From contig CAJUPG010000027.1 in the NCBI GenBank assembly GCA_910588455.1, positions 1 through 22,775 on the forward strand: a DNA stretch of 22,775 bases, in the 5' to 3' direction. The translations under genes and the position numbers were made by a program. Of this stretch, positions 21,060-22,775 are shown piece after piece. Source of the DNA: an uncultured Oscillospiraceae bacterium (GTDB lineage: Bacteria; Bacillota; Clostridia; Oscillospirales; Oscillospiraceae). The first letter of the stretch is position 1, and each line of letters begins with the position of its first letter. Below the pieces are notes generated by a model, which worked only from the letters and a program-made list of their open reading frames with translations, had not been told where the DNA came from and did not search any database.

Positions 21060-21816
21060 AGCCGCCGTCCTCCGTGACAGTGAGGATCTCGGGCTCTCCC
21101 TCGGTAATGAGGATGGTGTTCTCATAGTGGGCGGCCCATTTGCCGTCCAGAGTTTTCACCGTCCAGTTGTCCGGCAGGACCTTGACCTGCCAGCTCCCCT
21201 GGTTGACCATGGGCTCCACCGCCAGGGTCATGCCCGGCTGGAGCCGGGGGCCGTGACCGGCGGGTCCGAAGTTGCGTACCTCCGGGGGCTCGTGCATCTT
21301 CCGGCCAACCCCGTGGCCCACATAGTCCCGCACCACGGAGAAGCCGTGCTCCTCCACGTAGACCTGGACCGCGTGGGAGATGTCCGACACCCGGCTGCCC
21401 TTGCGGGCCATCCGGACGCCTTCCCAGAAGCTCTGCTGGGTCACCCGGATCAGCTCCATGGCCGCCTCGTCCACCTGCCCGCAGGGGTAGGTGGCGGCGC
21501 AGTCCCCATGGAACCCGCCCAGAAAGGCTCCCACATCCACGCTGACCACGTCTCCCTCCTCCAGCCTCCGGGGGCCGGGGATGCCGTGGATCACCTCGTC
21601 GTTGACGGAGATGCAGGCGGAGGCGGGAAATCCGCCGTAGCCCAGAAAGGAGGGCTTGGCGCCGTGGCTCTCGATGAACCGGCGCACCGCCGTGTCGATC
21701 TCGTGGGTGGTCACCCCCGGGCGCACCATGGAGCCGGCCAGGGCCCGGGCCTGGGCGGTGAGCCGCCCGGCCCGGCGCATGGCCTCGATCTCCCGGGGGG
21801 ATTTGATGGAGATCAT
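21052..21816 (-). CDS. map: Type I methionine aminopeptidase
   Basis: A 254-residue cytoplasmic metalloprotease that removes the initiator Met from new proteins. The metal ligands are intact: H in VIHGIPG, D in VSVDVGAF, D in FHGDCAAT, H in GHGVGRKMHEPP, E in TLAVEPMVN and E in HYENTILITE. Length fits type Ia, with no N-terminal SH3 or zinc extension. The ATG at 21816 (MISIKSPREIEAMRRAGR) matches the family start. A TTG at 21831, overlapping the adk stop and having GGAGG ten bases upstream, would add five residues and may be the true start. It is tightly linked to adk and the KOW gene. Confidence 0.96.
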   Translation of the reverse strand: MISIKSPREIEAMRRAGRLTAQARALAGSMVRPGVTTHEIDTAVRRFIESHGAKPSFLGYGGFPASACISVNDEVIHGIPGPRRLEEGDVVSVDVGAFLGGFHGDCAATYPCGQVDEAAMELIRVTQQSFWEGVRMARKGSRVSDISHAVQVYVEEHGFSVVRDYVGHGVGRKMHEPPEVRNFGPAGHGPRLQPGMTLAVEPMVNQGSWQVKVLPDNWTVKTLDGKWAAHYENTILITEGEPEILTVTEDGGYV

Positions 21817-21827
21817 TTCAATGCTCT

Positions 21828-22460
21828 TCAAGGCTTCAGCGCCTCCATCATCGCCTCGGTGGTGGCCTCAATGGTCGCCTGGTTATCCACCGTGCGCAGA
21901 ACGCCCTTTGCCTGGTAGTAATCCTTCAGAGGCTCCGTCTCCTGGTGGTACACCTCCAAACGGCGGCGCACCGTCTCGGGACGGTCATCCTCACGCTGGG
22001 CCAAAGCCCCGCCGCAGCTGTCGCACACGCCCTCCTCCTTGGGGGGGCGGGCCGCGGTATGGTAGGGGGCGCCGCACTTTGTGCATACGCGCCGTCCGCC
22101 CATGCGCTCCTCAATCTCCCGGTCAGAGATCTCAATGGACAGCACCCGGTCGAAGGTGACACCGGCATGGTCCAAGGCCTCAGCCTGCCCCAGCGTCCGG
22201 GGCACGCCGTCCAGGATATAGCCCCCGGCGCAGTCCGCCTGGGCCACCCGCTCGGCCACAATGCCGATAATCACCGCATCGGGAACCAGCTTGCCCGCGT
22301 CCATATAGGACTTGGCCTCCAGCCCCACGGGGGTGCCGGTCTGGATGGCCGCACGGAGCATATTGCCGGTGGAAATGGTGGGGATGTTCAGTTTTTCGCT
22401 CAAAATCTCAGCCTGAGTGCCTTTCCCGGCTCCGGGAGCGCCCAACAGGATCAGCTTCAT
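21828..22460 (-). CDS. adk: Adenylate kinase
   Basis: A 210-residue enzyme that interconverts ATP plus AMP and two ADP. The P-loop GAPGAGKGTQ is at residues 7-16. The LID (about 122-160) carries a zinc-ribbon, CTKC then CDSC, as in Gram-positive adenylate kinases. The AMP-binding segment reads YILDGVPRT where DGFPRT is usual. The late DDRPETVRRRL holds the arginines that bind phosphate. GGAGGGCGAGGG precedes the ATG at 22460. It lies 15 bp after secY. Confidence 0.97.
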   Translation of the reverse strand: MKLILLGAPGAGKGTQAEILSEKLNIPTISTGNMLRAAIQTGTPVGLEAKSYMDAGKLVPDAVIIGIVAERVAQADCAGGYILDGVPRTLGQAEALDHAGVTFDRVLSIEISDREIEERMGGRRVCTKCGAPYHTAARPPKEEGVCDSCGGALAQREDDRPETVRRRLEVYHQETEPLKDYYQAKGVLRTVDNQATIEATTEAMMEALKP

Positions 22461-22475
22461 ACCCTCGCCCTCCGC

Positions 22476-22775
22476 TTACTCAAGGAAGCCCTTGTAGTGG
22501 CGCATGAGCATCTGGGCCTCCAGCTGCTTCACGGTCTCCAGGGCCACACCCACCACGATGATAACGGAGGTGCCGCCGATGGCCAGAGAGCTGATGCCAA
22601 TGAGATTGCCTGTGATAATGGGTGCCAGGGCCACCACCGCCAGATAGAGCGCACCGAACATGGTGATCTTATTGAGCACCTTCACGATGAAGTCGGCAGT
22701 AGGCTTGCCGGGCCGGAACCCGGGGATAAAGCCGCCGTTCTTCTTCAGGTTGTTGGCCACCTCGATGGGGTTGAA
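22476..22775 (-). CDS. secY: SecY translocase subunit, C-terminal part (runs off the window)
   Basis: The last 99 residues of the SecY channel of the Sec translocon. The reading frame stays open through the window edge (FNPIEVANNLKKNGGFIPGFRPGKPT), which is the conserved loop before the last membrane helices. Two hydrophobic segments follow (ITMFGALYLAVVALAPII and GGTSVIIVVGVALETV), then the cytoplasmic tail QLEAQMLMRHYKGFLE. It heads the secY-adk-map group. Confidence 0.97.
   Translation of the reverse strand, partial: FNPIEVANNLKKNGGFIPGFRPGKPTADFIVKVLNKITMFGALYLAVVALAPIITGNLIGISSLAIGGTSVIIVVGVALETVKQLEAQMLMRHYKGFLE

Overview
The window looks like chromosomal DNA of a GC-rich Firmicute of class Clostridia, most likely the Oscillospiraceae/Ruminococcaceae (the Flavonifractor, Oscillibacter and Intestinimonas neighbourhood). 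The reasons are: strong Shine-Dalgarno sequences on nearly every gene; canonical sigma-A promoters; the order secY-adk-map-KOW gene-infA-rpmJ-rpsM-rpsK-rpsD-rpoA-rplQ, with a KOW-domain gene between map and infA as in many Clostridia; a large S-layer protein with SLH domains; and chemotaxis and c-di-GMP genes that suggest a motile cell. Genus is not resolved. No complete mobile element, CRISPR array or rRNA is present.

Layout. (1) 1-2873: a sugar ABC importer (lipoprotein binding protein, then the start of the ATPase, minus strand) diverges from an AraR-like GntR/LacI hybrid regulator (plus strand). The roughly 400 bp between them holds two good promoters, four ATTTGTAY-type half-sites and a separate Fur-box-like palindrome. 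(2) 2900-5464: a methyl-accepting chemotaxis protein is translationally coupled (ATGA) to a small FMN-binding-domain lipoprotein and is closed by a strong terminator. (3) 5469-10266, minus strand: a FapA/DUF342 protein, and a 964-residue membrane sensor with two solute-binding domains, a degenerate GGDEF domain and an intact EAL domain; each has its own promoter. (4) 10299-11481, minus strand: cysK preceded by tRNA-Leu(UAG); one promoter upstream of the tRNA probably serves both. (5) 11500-11641: a peculiar non-coding stretch in which a unit made of a tandem GTCTACCAAA pair plus an intrinsic terminator occurs twice. (6) 11765-16812: a 1664-residue SLH-domain S-layer-type protein with its own leader and terminator. 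(7) 16815-17309, minus strand: a 164-residue protein resembling the N-terminal part of phage tail-fibre-type proteins. (8) 17398-22775, minus strand: the distal end of the spc/alpha ribosomal protein operon, from secY to rplQ, ending in two terminators.

How the genes fit together. The left half is mainly about sensing and responding at the cell surface: sugar uptake under local control, a transmembrane chemoreceptor paired with a possible flavin lipoprotein, and an extracytoplasmic ligand sensor wired to c-di-GMP hydrolysis next to a FapA protein. The middle builds the cell surface (S-layer). The right part is core translation, transcription and secretion machinery. Nothing in the window is certainly a new system. 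The most unusual leads are the chemoreceptor-flavin lipoprotein pair, the duplicated repeat-plus-terminator unit beside tRNA-Leu, and the internal duplications of the S-layer protein.
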